Shown piece by piece: positions 15,801-26,400 of a DNA stretch of 41,620 bases; within the stretch, counting starts at the first letter, position 1; every line of letters begins with the position of its first letter. The stretch comes from an uncultured Saprospiraceae bacterium (GTDB lineage Bacteria > Bacteroidota > Bacteroidia > Chitinophagales > Saprospiraceae), in assembly GCA_937941765.1 (NCBI GenBank), contig CALDGQ010000020.1:1-41620 (forward strand), written 5' to 3'. Both the position numbers and the translations under genes were made by a program. The notes beneath the pieces are model-generated. The model worked only from the letters and a program-made list of their open reading frames with translations, searched no databases and had not been told where the DNA came from.

Positions 15801-18111
15801 ATGAGTTTGATGAAATTTCTCCATTTTGTGCTTTGGCTTCTCCAGAAAGTTGTTGAACAGGAAATTGAACTCTCAAAATTTCACCAAAAGCTAATGGATC
15901 TCCTGCATTTTCCCAGGTAAAAGCAAAACCTTTGGCGCCAACATTGGGATTGCTTGCACTAAAATCTGTACTAAGACATGATGCACTAGCTGGCTCTGTC
16001 AATCCAGTCGTTGCTTTTACTTGCATAGCTGCATTCATATAACAAGGGTTATACGAAGTTGCATATAATTCATTTGAAATATCAGGAGCAGCACTCACCC
16101 AACTATTTGTAACAATATCATATTTCTCAAAAATAAGAGGGCCTGCAATTTCTAAACTCCATTCTGAATTTCGAGGAACCCGAGAAATTAAAGTGGAATC
16201 ACCAACATGTGGTAAAATGTCAACAATCTCTAATTTTTCTACACCTTCTAATGAACCGATATTAATGAGTAACTCATAGGTCGCCGTACCAAAAGTATCT
16301 GTCCGTCCTACATTTGGAAAAGTAGAATAAGATGAATCGAATGCACCTTGCACACCTTTCGTTGAGTAAATATCTCCGCCGATAGGATTGACAGGTGAAG
16401 TAGCCGGATCTTCACAAGAAGCAACCGCAGGTTCACCAGGCGTATTCCCACCACATATGATAGGAGCCCCATCATCCATCCATAAATAACTATCATTGAT
16501 AAACTCTGTTGGTAATGGAATCGTTTTATCATATCGACTTGTAAAATACATTTGAATATAAGGCGTTCGAGTAAAACCTGGATATACTGTACACGTATTA
16601 AAATTCCATTCTAACACCGTTCTACCATCTGGAGCCAAGCTTGTTGTAAAGGTTGGATTGACACAGTCATCTTGCCATTCTGCATCGTACTCATCCCATA
16701 TTAATGGAGTTCCACCGGTACCGGATACATGCCAGTTTCCGTTTGCAGGAGAGGTGTCATAAGTGAGTCCGATTGGCAAAGTATCAGTTACTGTAAAACC
16801 AGTAATTAATTCTCCATTATTTTGTGGGAAGTGAATTGTATAGCTCCATAAAATATCATCATGTTGTTTTGACAAATTTGGATAATTGTTCACAATTTCA
16901 TTTGGGAGAGAAGTTGAACCTAAATGAGAATGTGCATTTTTTCTAAAATAAGAGATTACTCCATCTCTAACCAAAACATTATCATTGGTACAAACATACC
17001 CCATTGTAGTATCTGTTGACATTGCACAATTTGTTAAAATCGTACCTGGAACAACACTTTCTTCAACAGCTGTTGTCACATAAATATAATCTGCCAAATT
17101 AGTTCCTGATGGAGATGTCATCCTAAATGCTTTAAAATCTGTTTGCATCCCTGAACCATACCATTCTGAAACTCCTACTGTGTCGGCACTACAACCTGTT
17201 TCATTGGCAGGAGTAGCTGGAAGTGATGGATCGATAAGTAAATTGTCTAACGCATCAGCAACTACATTTTGATATAACCAATTAGTCATATAAGAATTCC
17301 CAGATGGAATTGTGACCCAACTTGTATCACACATAAGTTCTAGATTCCAACCAGCAGGAATTCTTACATCAGATAAAAGTAATCCATCGGGAAGCGAGTC
17401 TGTAATTGAAACAGGGCCTTCATGTGCTGGTACTGTTATATTGTAAAAATATATTCCTCCCGGGTTGGTATGAATCGTAACATTGTCACTCCTTTTTTCA
17501 TAGCCATTTCCTCCACCAGAACCTGGCACTGGACAACTTGCAAAAACAGGAACGTTAATCGGAACAGCAGGTGTTGCCGTAACGGATGCTGAACTCGCAT
17601 TAAATGTTGGACCAGTAATATTGATTGAAGAACCAGCAGCTGGTGCTTGTGTAGATCCGTCATTACAAATCCATTTTGCACAAACATTAAATATCCCAGA
17701 ACTTCCCGCAGCTAATGTTCCAGGCGGCAAACCAATACCACCTGACTCTAAATCAATCCGAACATAAGTACCAGATGGTGAACCTGGACTTACAGTAACA
17801 AGCGTAATATTCCCACTAGCATCTGGCAAGACGCTTATTTCCATACCTTCTGGTAAAGTTAAATCTATGTATGCGTCTGTACAATGTTCAGTTGTTGAAG
17901 CGCAACGATACCTGACTTTGTAGCAAAACTGTTCAGTTGCACCTGGGCTAGAATTATTAAGTGTTACATCAATCAAAAGAGAAGGTGCAATCGTACTGTT
18001 TGAAGCAAATGAAATTTCGATATTGCTATTAAACAAAATGAAAAATGCAATTAAGAATTGCACATTCTTACAAATTTCCCCGCCTGATAATTTGATATAA
18101 AATGCTGACAT
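12808..18111 (-). CDS. giant T9SS-secreted surface protein with four SdrD_B domains (paralogue 1)
   Basis: 1767 residues. A signal-peptide-like N-terminus (hydrophobic about 16-36) precedes the conserved block SLLIDVTLNNSSPGATEQFC, shared by all three paralogues (about 45-185). Residues about 200-790 are DUF11-like beta-rich repeats with VTDTLPIGLTYD-type phrases. Four SdrD_B/Cna-B-like domains follow, starting near 800 (IGDYVWLDANANGIQD), 944, 1062 and 1179, each with D-x-N-x-[DN]-G calcium-loop motifs. Residues about 1332-1580 are an unrecognised domain conserved in the trio (VQYAIT, NIRFYFPEEEFKEIIDAA). The T9SS tail starts near 1682 with NLNLYPNPIG and ends in KQFVKVRE. It is the last of three co-directional genes; only 8 bp separates it from the one upstream. 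Likely a stalk-like adhesin or matrix protein on the outer membrane. No LPxTG motif. Confidence 0.88.
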   Translation of the reverse strand: MSAFYIKLSGGEICKNVQFLIAFFILFNSNIEISFASNSTIAPSLLIDVTLNNSSPGATEQFCYKVRYRCASTTEHCTDAYIDLTLPEGMEISVLPDASGNITLVTVSPGSPSGTYVRIDLESGGIGLPPGTLAAGSSGIFNVCAKWICNDGSTQAPAAGSSINITGPTFNASSASVTATPAVPINVPVFASCPVPGSGGGNGYEKRSDNVTIHTNPGGIYFYNITVPAHEGPVSITDSLPDGLLLSDVRIPAGWNLELMCDTSWVTIPSGNSYMTNWLYQNVVADALDNLLIDPSLPATPANETGCSADTVGVSEWYGSGMQTDFKAFRMTSPSGTNLADYIYVTTAVEESVVPGTILTNCAMSTDTTMGYVCTNDNVLVRDGVISYFRKNAHSHLGSTSLPNEIVNNYPNLSKQHDDILWSYTIHFPQNNGELITGFTVTDTLPIGLTYDTSPANGNWHVSGTGGTPLIWDEYDAEWQDDCVNPTFTTSLAPDGRTVLEWNFNTCTVYPGFTRTPYIQMYFTSRYDKTIPLPTEFINDSYLWMDDGAPIICGGNTPGEPAVASCEDPATSPVNPIGGDIYSTKGVQGAFDSSYSTFPNVGRTDTFGTATYELLINIGSLEGVEKLEIVDILPHVGDSTLISRVPRNSEWSLEIAGPLIFEKYDIVTNSWVSAAPDISNELYATSYNPCYMNAAMQVKATTGLTEPASASCLSTDFSASNPNVGAKGFAFTWENAGDPLAFGEILRVQFPVQQLSGEAKAQNGEISSNSFAITATETDGDELFSSEPLKVNLQMLDPAINVSIGDYVWLDANANGIQDGGELPLSGVTISLYDDTGNAVLISGIPQTVITDASGYYSFSGLDPNTDYYIRLDDPDTYQSGGPLTNLILTNADMGTNDDLDSDAVTGDGSGLFATVYPEILFTTGMEGTTITNLDIGFYQPATICGYAWEDADNEGDQDGSELPMDSVMVELVDVNGVTIAIDTTDILGLYSFTDVPPGLYNLEITFLGAGGYLFTVSNQATNDNEDSDVTADGIIGPIIVEGFDYTCNHDVGLVLPLTDPATIIGTVWDELTNDGIQNGGELGVEGIQVNLLDAAQFVIATTYTDVNGDYIFGNLEPNLDYYVNVVPGINNPITSPQDAGADDTIDSDVDPITGTTFAITPTSNQIVDHVDAGIVMPYSLGNQVWLDTNGNGINDAGEGVVANVMLYLYDATTSALLDSTITDANGKFVFTGLTPNDYYVELELPNGIISTDDIASSTTPNTDDNDDNGVVEIASDIIQSSVITIVAGGGTAGDPNWIESDHGQPINGVIDNTSNPKAYYTLDFGLQNEPDCSIPLVQYAITNGAISKPGQTTNYFYQDTVQNLKTYVNHISMVQQNGVIRCADYCEFGSWRYYYNPMDPDEYLFAIEHGTNVTPIEYIELRVEDVPSDRYAVSASDATYVMSRDWFVRTVNDAPLEDASGNPTTVNIRFYFPEEEFKEIIDAAIAQATVWGGTLPTISDVYWFKRNAFDVDADIDAQGSLLLPNSITSLRNATTSALGVNSADGLAGQTGNGKNHIQFNGINGFSGGTAAITINKNALPVAVSSFEVQDNGCNALLQWSSESETDFSHYIVERSTNGIDFEFVQQILSLKLTGTTGYSYTDENINGEMFYRLKMLNLDGTYKYTDIILVSTSCENQISNLNLYPNPIGFKSSNLNVSFINKKESVVWITISNLNGTELMKFPTDAMIGDNTVGIDISNINAGTYIVAIQKSKGKVLSKQFVKVRE

Positions 18112-18119
18112 ATTTTATG

Positions 18120-21100
18120 CTATTCTGAGATTTTTATAAAATGTTGAGAAAGTGCTTTTCCTTTTGACTTTTGTAAGGTGACGACGTAAGTTCCAGCATT
18201 AAAATTTGAGATATCTATACCCAATGTATTTTTACCCAACAGGGCATCAGTAGGAAACTTCATCAATTCTGTACCTGCAAGATTTGACACGATAACCCAA
18301 ACAACAGATTCTGTGCTATTTAGAAAACTAACATTTAAATTATTACTTTCTATTCCAATTGGATTTGGAAATACTGTTAAATTAGAAATAGGATCTTCAC
18401 AATCGGTGTCTGCTAACAATATATTTGTATAACTATAGGAGCCATCTAAATTCAACAATTTCAATCTATAAAACATTTCTCCATTTACATTCTCATCTGT
18501 ATAGCTATAGCCCATTGTTCCATTTAATTGCAAAGCAGCAACTTGTTGAACAAATTCAAAATCTACTCCATTAGCACTTCTTTCGATGATGTAGTGGCTA
18601 AAATCTACTTCAGATTCTGAAGACCATTTTAATAATGGATTGCAGCCATTTTCTTGAACATTGAAGTCAGATATTGCAACAGGCAAGGCAAATCTATTGA
18701 TTGTAATTGCAGCTGTACCTCCAGAGAAACCAGTAATCCCATTAAATTGAATATGGTTTTTTCCGTTACCTGTTTCACCTGCAATTCCATCTGGTGAATT
18801 CACACCAAGTGCAGAGGTAGCTGAATTTCGTAATGTTGTAATATTGAATGGTTTCAATAAACTTCCGGTTGCATCTATATCAGTACCTGGATCAAAAGTA
18901 TTTTTCTTAAACCAATACGCATCTGCAACTGTTGGGAGATATCCATTCCAAGCGGTTGCTTCTGCAACTGCAGCATCAATAATTTCTTTGAATTCTTCTT
19001 CTGGAAAATAGAAACGAATATTAACGGTAGTTGCATTGCCTGCAGCATCCAATAACGGTTCATCATTGACAGTTCTAACAAACCAGTCTCGTGCCATTAC
19101 AAAAGTCGCATCATCAGCTGTAACAACATAGCGATCACTTGGCACATCTTCTACTCTTAGCTCGATATATTCGATTGGTGTAACATTATTTCCGTGTTCA
19201 ATTGCAAAAAGATATTCTTCAGGATCCATTGGATTGAAATAATACATCCATTGACCAAAGTCACAATAATCATAACATCGGATGACACCATCTTGCTTTA
19301 CAAGAGGAATATGATTGACATAGGTTTTTAAATTTTGAACGGTATCCGGATAAAAATAATCGGTTGTTTGACCAGGTTTAGAAATCGCTCCGTCTGTGAT
19401 CGCATATTGGACTAAAGGAACTGAACAATCTAATTTATGTTGCAATCCAAAGTCTAATGTATAATATGCTTTTGGGTTGGAAGTATTATCAACTTGTCCA
19501 TTGATTGGAAAACCGTGATCCATTTCAATCCAATTCTCATCTCCAGAATTTCCTGCTCCTGCAACAATTGTGATAACACTACTTACTACAAAATCAGGAT
19601 TGGTAATCCCTACTCCATTGTCATCAGAATCAGCATCATTTGGTGAACTAGAACTGGTAATATCTGCTGAAGAAGTTAGGCCGGCGGGTAATGCTAATTT
19701 GACAAAATAATCTCCTGGAATCAAATTTGTAAAAATGTACTTCCCAAAGGCATCTGTAATAGTAGTATCCAAGTTTAAACCACTATTTGCATCAACTAGA
19801 TACAACGTAACACCTGCAGCCACACCTTCTGAAATATCCTTTAATCCATTGTTATTTAAGTCGACAAAAACAAGATTACCTAAAGAATAAGGCATTATAA
19901 TTCCAGCATCTACATGGTCAATTATTTCATTATCTGTTGGTGTGATTATAAAAGAATTTCCAGTTGTTGGATTCACATCACTATCTACCGTATCATCTAA
20001 TCCAAAATCTTGAAATTGTGTAATTGGATTGTTAATTCCTGGCGAAATATTCACATAATAGTCTAAACTAGGTTCCAAATTTTCAAAAACATAATCACCA
20101 TTAGTATCTGTATAAGTTGTAGCAATTACAAATTGAGCATCATCTAATAAATTTACTTGTATACCACCAACTCCTTCTTCATCCGGACTTTGGACTCCAT
20201 CATTTATGAGCTCATCCCAAACCGTACCTATAATACTAGCTGGATTAGAAGGTGGCAATTTCAATCCAATATCATTGTTACAATTATACTCAAGTGGATC
20301 TAAATTAATCGGCCCTAAAAATCCTGTCGCATCCACATCAGAATCCTCATTATCATTAGCAGCTTGATCTTGGCTAGTAAAAACATATCCGCCAGCTCCT
20401 AAGAAAGTAACTTGTATTGAGTAGTAATATGGAATCAATTCAAATTCATAAAAACCTAAACTATCTGTGGTTGTACTGGCAGCTAGATTGCCATTTACAT
20501 CATATAATTCGACCAAAACAGAATCCATTGGAAGTTCTGAATTATCTTGGTCTCCTTCTCCATCTAAATCTTCCCAAGCATATCCACATAAGAGAGCAGT
20601 TTGATAAAACCCAATATCAAAGTTATCAATGTGCGTTCCATCGTTTCCAGTAGTGATGGTGATTTCTGGATAATTTTCTGTAAAAAGCCCTCCGCTATTT
20701 CCATACGTTGCATCTGAGTCAATAGCATCATTTGCGTTCACATTGGCAAATGCTAGAAATAAGTTTGTCAACTTACCTGCCCCTGTATAGTCAAGCGGAT
20801 TGTCAAGTCTAATAATATAATCGGTATTGGCATCTAGCCCAGAAAATAAATACAAACCATTAGCATCCGTAAATGTGGACATCGGAGTTCCTCCACTCAA
20901 AATTGGATTCCCAGCCATATCATAAATACTGACCGTCACACCACTGATTGGAGCCTCTCCAACATCTTGCCTACCATTTGCGTTAACATCCATCCAAATA
21001 TAATCTCCTATCGAAGCATTGACATCCAAGTCGAGCATTTGTAAATTAACTTTTAAAGGTTCACTACTAAACAATTCATCTCCGTCTGGCTCAGTTGCAG

Positions 21101-23396
21101 TAGAAGCGAATGAATTAGAAGCAATTTTTCCATTAGCTACGTCGGCTTCTCCTGCTAGTTGTTTTACAGGGACTCTAATTCTCAGCATTTCTCCGAACAT
21201 CAAAGGATCAGTTGCATTTTGCCAAATTAATGCAAAAGCTTTTGCTCCAACTACTGGATTTGTTGCACTAAAATCTGTACTACTACATCCAGCACTAAGT
21301 GGTTCTGTCAATCCGATAGATGCCTTTACTTGTAAGGACGCATCCATATAACATGGATTGTAGGTTGTTGCATATAATTCTGAGCTGATATCCGCTGCTG
21401 CTGATATCCAAGATTGCGATATTAAATCGTATTTATCAATTGTTAAAGCACCAGCGATTTCTGTACTCCATTCAGAGTTTCTTGGCAATCGTGTAGTTAG
21501 TGTTGAATCTCCTATATGTGAAAGTATATCGACAATTTCTAACTTCTCAATCCCTTCAAGTGCCGTTATTTCAACTAACAATTCGTAAGTAGCAATTCCT
21601 GAAGCATCTGTTAATCCAGTGTTAGGAAATCTTGAAAAATCAGAATCTAATAAACCTTTCACCCATTTTGAACTATTGATATCACCACCAATTGGTTCTA
21701 CATTTGATAACGCAACATCAATACAATTGTCATGAATTGATTGACCAACATACCCATCACCGCACCAGACTTGCGTTCCATCATTCAATCTAAATATATT
21801 TTTATTTTCAAAGCTAGCTGGTAGTGAAATCGTCTTATCATATCGAGTTGTAAAATAAACTGAGAGTTCAATACTGACAGGAAAACCTGCATAGTAAGTG
21901 CAAGTATTAAAATTCCAATCCAGAATCATTCTTCCATCCGCTGCCAAACTTGTTGTAAATGTAGGATTCATACAATCAGGTTGATCGAATGCATCATATG
22001 GAAATGGAAAGTCAGACTTATCAGCTATTGCAACAACAAACCAATTACCATCTACCGGATCTGTATCGAAAGTAAGTCCAAGCGGCAAGGTATCAGTCAA
22101 TGAAAATCCAGAAATATTTTCTCCATTTGTATGGGGAATGACTCCCATACTTTTCCAAAGAATATCATCATTTTGTTTAGTCAGCGAAGGGTATATTGGC
22201 ATTGTATTCAAAGGCCATTCATTAGGAATACTAGTATCTCCAAGACCTGATTCAGCATCTTTTCTACTTAGTAAATTCGGACCATCTGTAACGAGTAAAC
22301 GTTTATTGGCGCATGTTTCACCCATTGTCGGATCAGATGAAGTCATACAATTAGTAATGATTGTTCCAGCAACAACATCATCATCCAAAATCGTTTGTAG
22401 ATATGCCTGCTCCGCACTATTTGCACCAGCAGGTGAAGTCAAACGAATACCTGTGAATCCTGTTTTGTAACCCAGACCATTGATTGTAGACATTCCAGAA
22501 GTATCTGCAGCACAACCCGTTTCGTTTGTAGGTGATGGCGGTAAAAGTGGATCAATTAATAAATTATTTAATGTACCTGCAATTTCATTATCTTGAATCC
22601 AATCTGAAAGTTTACTGTTATAAATTGCAGGAATCGTATACCAAGTGGTATCACATCTCACCTCCAAAGTCCAAGGAGTTGACACTTCAATTTCACTTAA
22701 GCACAATCCTTCTGGAAACGTATCAATCACAGTAATCGGTCCTGTATGAGCTGGGATATCCAATCTATATTTATACAATCCACCCGGACTTGTATTTTTA
22801 TTCCAATTGTTAGAATGTTTTTGATAATCTGCATATGGACCTGGTGAAACAGGACAACTTGAAAATGTTGGTACTGTAATTGGTGTGGGCGGTGAAGCGG
22901 TGGTTGTATTTCCGCTTGCATTAAAAGTGGGTCCAACAATATTTATTGTTGACCCAATGGCTGGATCTTGAATCGGATCATCGTTGCAATTCCATTTGGC
23001 ACAAATAGAAAAAATTCCTGAGCTACCAGCAGCCAATGAACCAGCGGGCACACCGCCTGAAGCAGGTGATTCTAGGTCAATTCTAATAAGTGTTCCGGAA
23101 GGAATTCCAGTGCTTGTTGTTACCAAACTAACGTTACCACTAGCATTAGGCAACGCATTCGCTTCCATTCCATCAGGCAAAGTAAGTTCAATATATGCGT
23201 CATCACAATGCTCCGTTGCGGATGCACATCTATACCTTACCTTATAACAAAACTGTTCGTTTCCTAATGGAGTTGTATTGTTTAACTCAACATCAATTAA
23301 TAATGAAGGAGCTAGGTAAGTATTTGTTCCATAAATCAAATTGGGGATAACCATCCCAATCATTATTACTAAAGAAATAAATTTACAACAATACAT
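18120..23396 (-). CDS. giant T9SS-secreted surface protein with four SdrD_B domains (paralogue 2)
   Basis: 1758 residues, same plan as its neighbours. Signal peptide (about 1-23: CKFISLVIMIGMVIPNLIYG), N-terminal conserved block SLLIDVELNNTTPLGNEQFC, and DUF11-like region (about 195-780) with ISGFSLTDTLPLGLTFD. The four SdrD_B domains start near 790 (IGDYIWMDVNANGRQD), 935 (CGYAWEDLDGEGDQD), 1052 and 1168. The conserved unknown domain covers about 1322-1570. A fibronectin-like stretch LLKWSSESEVDFSHYIIERS comes next, and a T9SS tail starts near 1672 with NLTVFPNPIG. The gap to paralogue 3 is 38 bp and to paralogue 1 is 8 bp, which suggests one transcript. The second SdrD_B domain is the least typical, lacking the usual GxxVWxDxNxNG opening. 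Ligand unknown. Confidence 0.88.
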   Translation of the reverse strand: MYCCKFISLVIMIGMVIPNLIYGTNTYLAPSLLIDVELNNTTPLGNEQFCYKVRYRCASATEHCDDAYIELTLPDGMEANALPNASGNVSLVTTSTGIPSGTLIRIDLESPASGGVPAGSLAAGSSGIFSICAKWNCNDDPIQDPAIGSTINIVGPTFNASGNTTTASPPTPITVPTFSSCPVSPGPYADYQKHSNNWNKNTSPGGLYKYRLDIPAHTGPITVIDTFPEGLCLSEIEVSTPWTLEVRCDTTWYTIPAIYNSKLSDWIQDNEIAGTLNNLLIDPLLPPSPTNETGCAADTSGMSTINGLGYKTGFTGIRLTSPAGANSAEQAYLQTILDDDVVAGTIITNCMTSSDPTMGETCANKRLLVTDGPNLLSRKDAESGLGDTSIPNEWPLNTMPIYPSLTKQNDDILWKSMGVIPHTNGENISGFSLTDTLPLGLTFDTDPVDGNWFVVAIADKSDFPFPYDAFDQPDCMNPTFTTSLAADGRMILDWNFNTCTYYAGFPVSIELSVYFTTRYDKTISLPASFENKNIFRLNDGTQVWCGDGYVGQSIHDNCIDVALSNVEPIGGDINSSKWVKGLLDSDFSRFPNTGLTDASGIATYELLVEITALEGIEKLEIVDILSHIGDSTLTTRLPRNSEWSTEIAGALTIDKYDLISQSWISAAADISSELYATTYNPCYMDASLQVKASIGLTEPLSAGCSSTDFSATNPVVGAKAFALIWQNATDPLMFGEMLRIRVPVKQLAGEADVANGKIASNSFASTATEPDGDELFSSEPLKVNLQMLDLDVNASIGDYIWMDVNANGRQDVGEAPISGVTVSIYDMAGNPILSGGTPMSTFTDANGLYLFSGLDANTDYIIRLDNPLDYTGAGKLTNLFLAFANVNANDAIDSDATYGNSGGLFTENYPEITITTGNDGTHIDNFDIGFYQTALLCGYAWEDLDGEGDQDNSELPMDSVLVELYDVNGNLAASTTTDSLGFYEFELIPYYYSIQVTFLGAGGYVFTSQDQAANDNEDSDVDATGFLGPINLDPLEYNCNNDIGLKLPPSNPASIIGTVWDELINDGVQSPDEEGVGGIQVNLLDDAQFVIATTYTDTNGDYVFENLEPSLDYYVNISPGINNPITQFQDFGLDDTVDSDVNPTTGNSFIITPTDNEIIDHVDAGIIMPYSLGNLVFVDLNNNGLKDISEGVAAGVTLYLVDANSGLNLDTTITDAFGKYIFTNLIPGDYFVKLALPAGLTSSADITSSSSPNDADSDDNGVGITNPDFVVSSVITIVAGAGNSGDENWIEMDHGFPINGQVDNTSNPKAYYTLDFGLQHKLDCSVPLVQYAITDGAISKPGQTTDYFYPDTVQNLKTYVNHIPLVKQDGVIRCYDYCDFGQWMYYFNPMDPEEYLFAIEHGNNVTPIEYIELRVEDVPSDRYVVTADDATFVMARDWFVRTVNDEPLLDAAGNATTVNIRFYFPEEEFKEIIDAAVAEATAWNGYLPTVADAYWFKKNTFDPGTDIDATGSLLKPFNITTLRNSATSALGVNSPDGIAGETGNGKNHIQFNGITGFSGGTAAITINRFALPVAISDFNVQENGCNPLLKWSSESEVDFSHYIIERSANGVDFEFVQQVAALQLNGTMGYSYTDENVNGEMFYRLKLLNLDGSYSYTNILLADTDCEDPISNLTVFPNPIGIESNNLNVSFLNSTESVVWVIVSNLAGTELMKFPTDALLGKNTLGIDISNFNAGTYVVTLQKSKGKALSQHFIKISE

Positions 23397-23434
23397 TTTA
23401 CTTTTTTTTTGGAGTGGCTCAAATTAATTATTTA

Positions 23435-26400
23435 CTATTCAGTTACTCTTAAAAATTGTTTCGTAAGTAGTTTACCTTTTGACTTCTGGAGTGTTATAAA
23501 GTAAGTACCAACATTTAAATTTGAGATATCAATTCCTACCGTATTATCACCAATCATTGCATCATATGGAAACTTCATCAATTCTGATCCTGCAAGATTT
23601 GAAACGATAATCCAAACAACTGATTCCGTTTTATTTAAAAAACTGACGGTTAAATTTGTCTTATCTAATCCAAGCGGATTTGGATACAAATTCAAATTGG
23701 AGATTGGATCTTCACAAATAGTATCGACTAAAATGACATCCGTATATTTATAGGTTCCATCTAGATTGAGCAATTTCAATCGATAAAACATTTTTCCATT
23801 GATATTTTCATCTGTATAACTATACCCCATTGTACCATCCAATTTTAATGGAATTATTTGTTGAACATATTCAAAGTCAACTCCATTACGACTTCTTTCT
23901 ATTATGTAATGACTAAAATCAACTTCAGATTCAACTGACCATTGCAGCAATGCATTGCAACCATTATCCTCTGCTTCGAATGAAGAGATTGCAACAGGCA
24001 ATGCAGTTTTGTTGATAGTAATCGCAGCGGTTCCGCCAGAAAAACTGTTGATCCCATTAAATTGAATATGGTTTTTTCCATTTCCTGTTTGGCCGGCAAT
24101 TCCATCAGAAGTGTTGATTCCCAATGAAGAAGTCGGTGAATTTCTTAGTGAGGTGATATCGGAAGGTGCCAATAAACTACCAGTTGCATCGATGTCCAAG
24201 TCTGGGTCAAAAGCATCCCGTTTAAACCAGTATGCATCTGCAACGGTAGGCGTATAACCTCCCCATGTAGTTGCTTGCGCAATTGCAGCATCCATGATTT
24301 CTTTAAATTCTTCTTCAGGGAAATAGAAACGTATATTAACGGTAGTTGGATTTCCAGCTGCATCCAAAAGCGGAGCATCGTTTACTGTTCTAACAAACCA
24401 ATCACGAGCCATTACATAAGTGGCATCATCTGCAGTTACTGAATATCGATCACTTGGTATGTCATCAACTCTGAGTTCGATGTATTCAATTGGGGTAACA
24501 TTATTGCCATGTTCGATAGCAAAAAGATATTCATCTGGATCCATTGGATTGAAATAATACATCCAATTTCCAAAATCGCAATAATCGAAACATCGGATTA
24601 CTCCATCTTGTTTGGTACGTGGAACGTGATTGACATAAGTTTTTAAATTCTGTACAACATCTTCATAGAAATAGTCTGTTGTTTGTCCAGCTTTTGAAAT
24701 AGCTCCATCTGTGATTGCATATTGAACCATTGGAACCGAACAATCTTGCTTGTATTGCAAACCAAAATCTAACGTATAATACGCTTTCGGATTAGATGTT
24801 AAATCGAATGCTCCATCAATCGCTTGTCCATGATCTGATTCTATCCAGTTCGGATCTCCAACATTTCCACCACCAGCAACAATTGAGATAACACTAGTTT
24901 TCACATGGGTTGCATTCAAAATTCCGATACCATTATCATCATTATCGACATCATTGGGATTAGCTGAACTCGAAATATCATTAGCGGAAATCAAATCTGT
25001 AGGAAGCAACAATTCTAATAAATAATCACCTGGTTGTAGATTGATAAAAACAAATTTCCCATTCACATCTGTGATTGTGGTATCCAGATAAATAGCATTG
25101 GTCACATCATATAAATAAATTTCAGCTCCCGGCACCACTCCTTCACTGACATCAAAGATTCCATTATTATTGGCATCAATCCAAACTTGATTTCCTAATG
25201 AATACGGGAAAATAATTCCAGCATCCACATGATCAATTGTCTCATCTGGTGCAGGATTTATGACAGCAGTAGTTCCGGAAATTGGATCGACATCACTATC
25301 AACCGTATCATCGGCACCAGCATCTTGAGGGCTGGTAATTGGATTAGCAATTCCTGGAACCACATTGACATAATAATCTTGATTAGGAATTAAATTTAAA
25401 AATTCATAATCTCCATTTGCATCTGTATAGGTAGTAGCAATTACAAATTGAGCGTCGTCTAATAAATTCACTTGAATTCCAGCAACACCAGTCTCATTAG
25501 CATCTTGTATTCCATCATTTATTAATTCATCCCATACCGTACCGATAATTGCGGCAGGGTTGGGAACAGGAACTATAAGTCCAACATCATGATTACAAGA
25601 AAAATCTCGACCTGTTAGAACAATAGGTCCGATCATATCGCCTGTGATTACATCTGAGTCTAAATCGTCATTGGTCGCAGTATTTGGAGTTGTGAAAATA
25701 TGTCCTCCAGCCCCTAAGTTGGTTATTTGTAATGTGTATGTGCCTGGTGTAATATTTGGAAAACTATATTCACCTAAACTATTTGTCATTGTTGTTCCTA
25801 CTATGGCACCACCAGAATTTACGAGTTGAATCTGTATTGAATCCATAGGATTTTCTAAGATATCTTGACTTCCACTAGCATCATCGTCTTCCCATGCGTA
25901 ACCACAAATAGTAGCGCCTTGATAATATCCAAAATCGTTAGAGATGTCTGTCGTTCCAATTGCACCGGTAGTCACAATGATTGTTGGATAATTGGCAACA
26001 AGCGTCGCGTCAGAATCAAAATCATCGTCGCCACCTATATTTGGCAATGTAAGATTCATGTTAGACAACACGCCTCCAAAACCAAAATCTGAAAGTTTAT
26101 CTAAACGTACTTGATAGGTTGTATTTGGGTCAAGCCCAGAAAATAGATAATTTCCTGATTGGTCAGTTATCACTTGCACTGGCTCTCCTCCTGATATAAT
26201 TGGATTTCCAGCTGCATCCAAAAGGCTAACAGTAACCCCAAATATTCCTGTTTCGTTTGGATCTTGAATACCATTGGCGTTCGTATCATTCCAAACTTTA
26301 TCTCCAATTGTAACATTGTCTACTGTTAGCATTTGTAAACCAACTTTCAAAGGTTCACTAGTAAACAATTCATCATCATCCGGCTGGGTACCAGTAACGG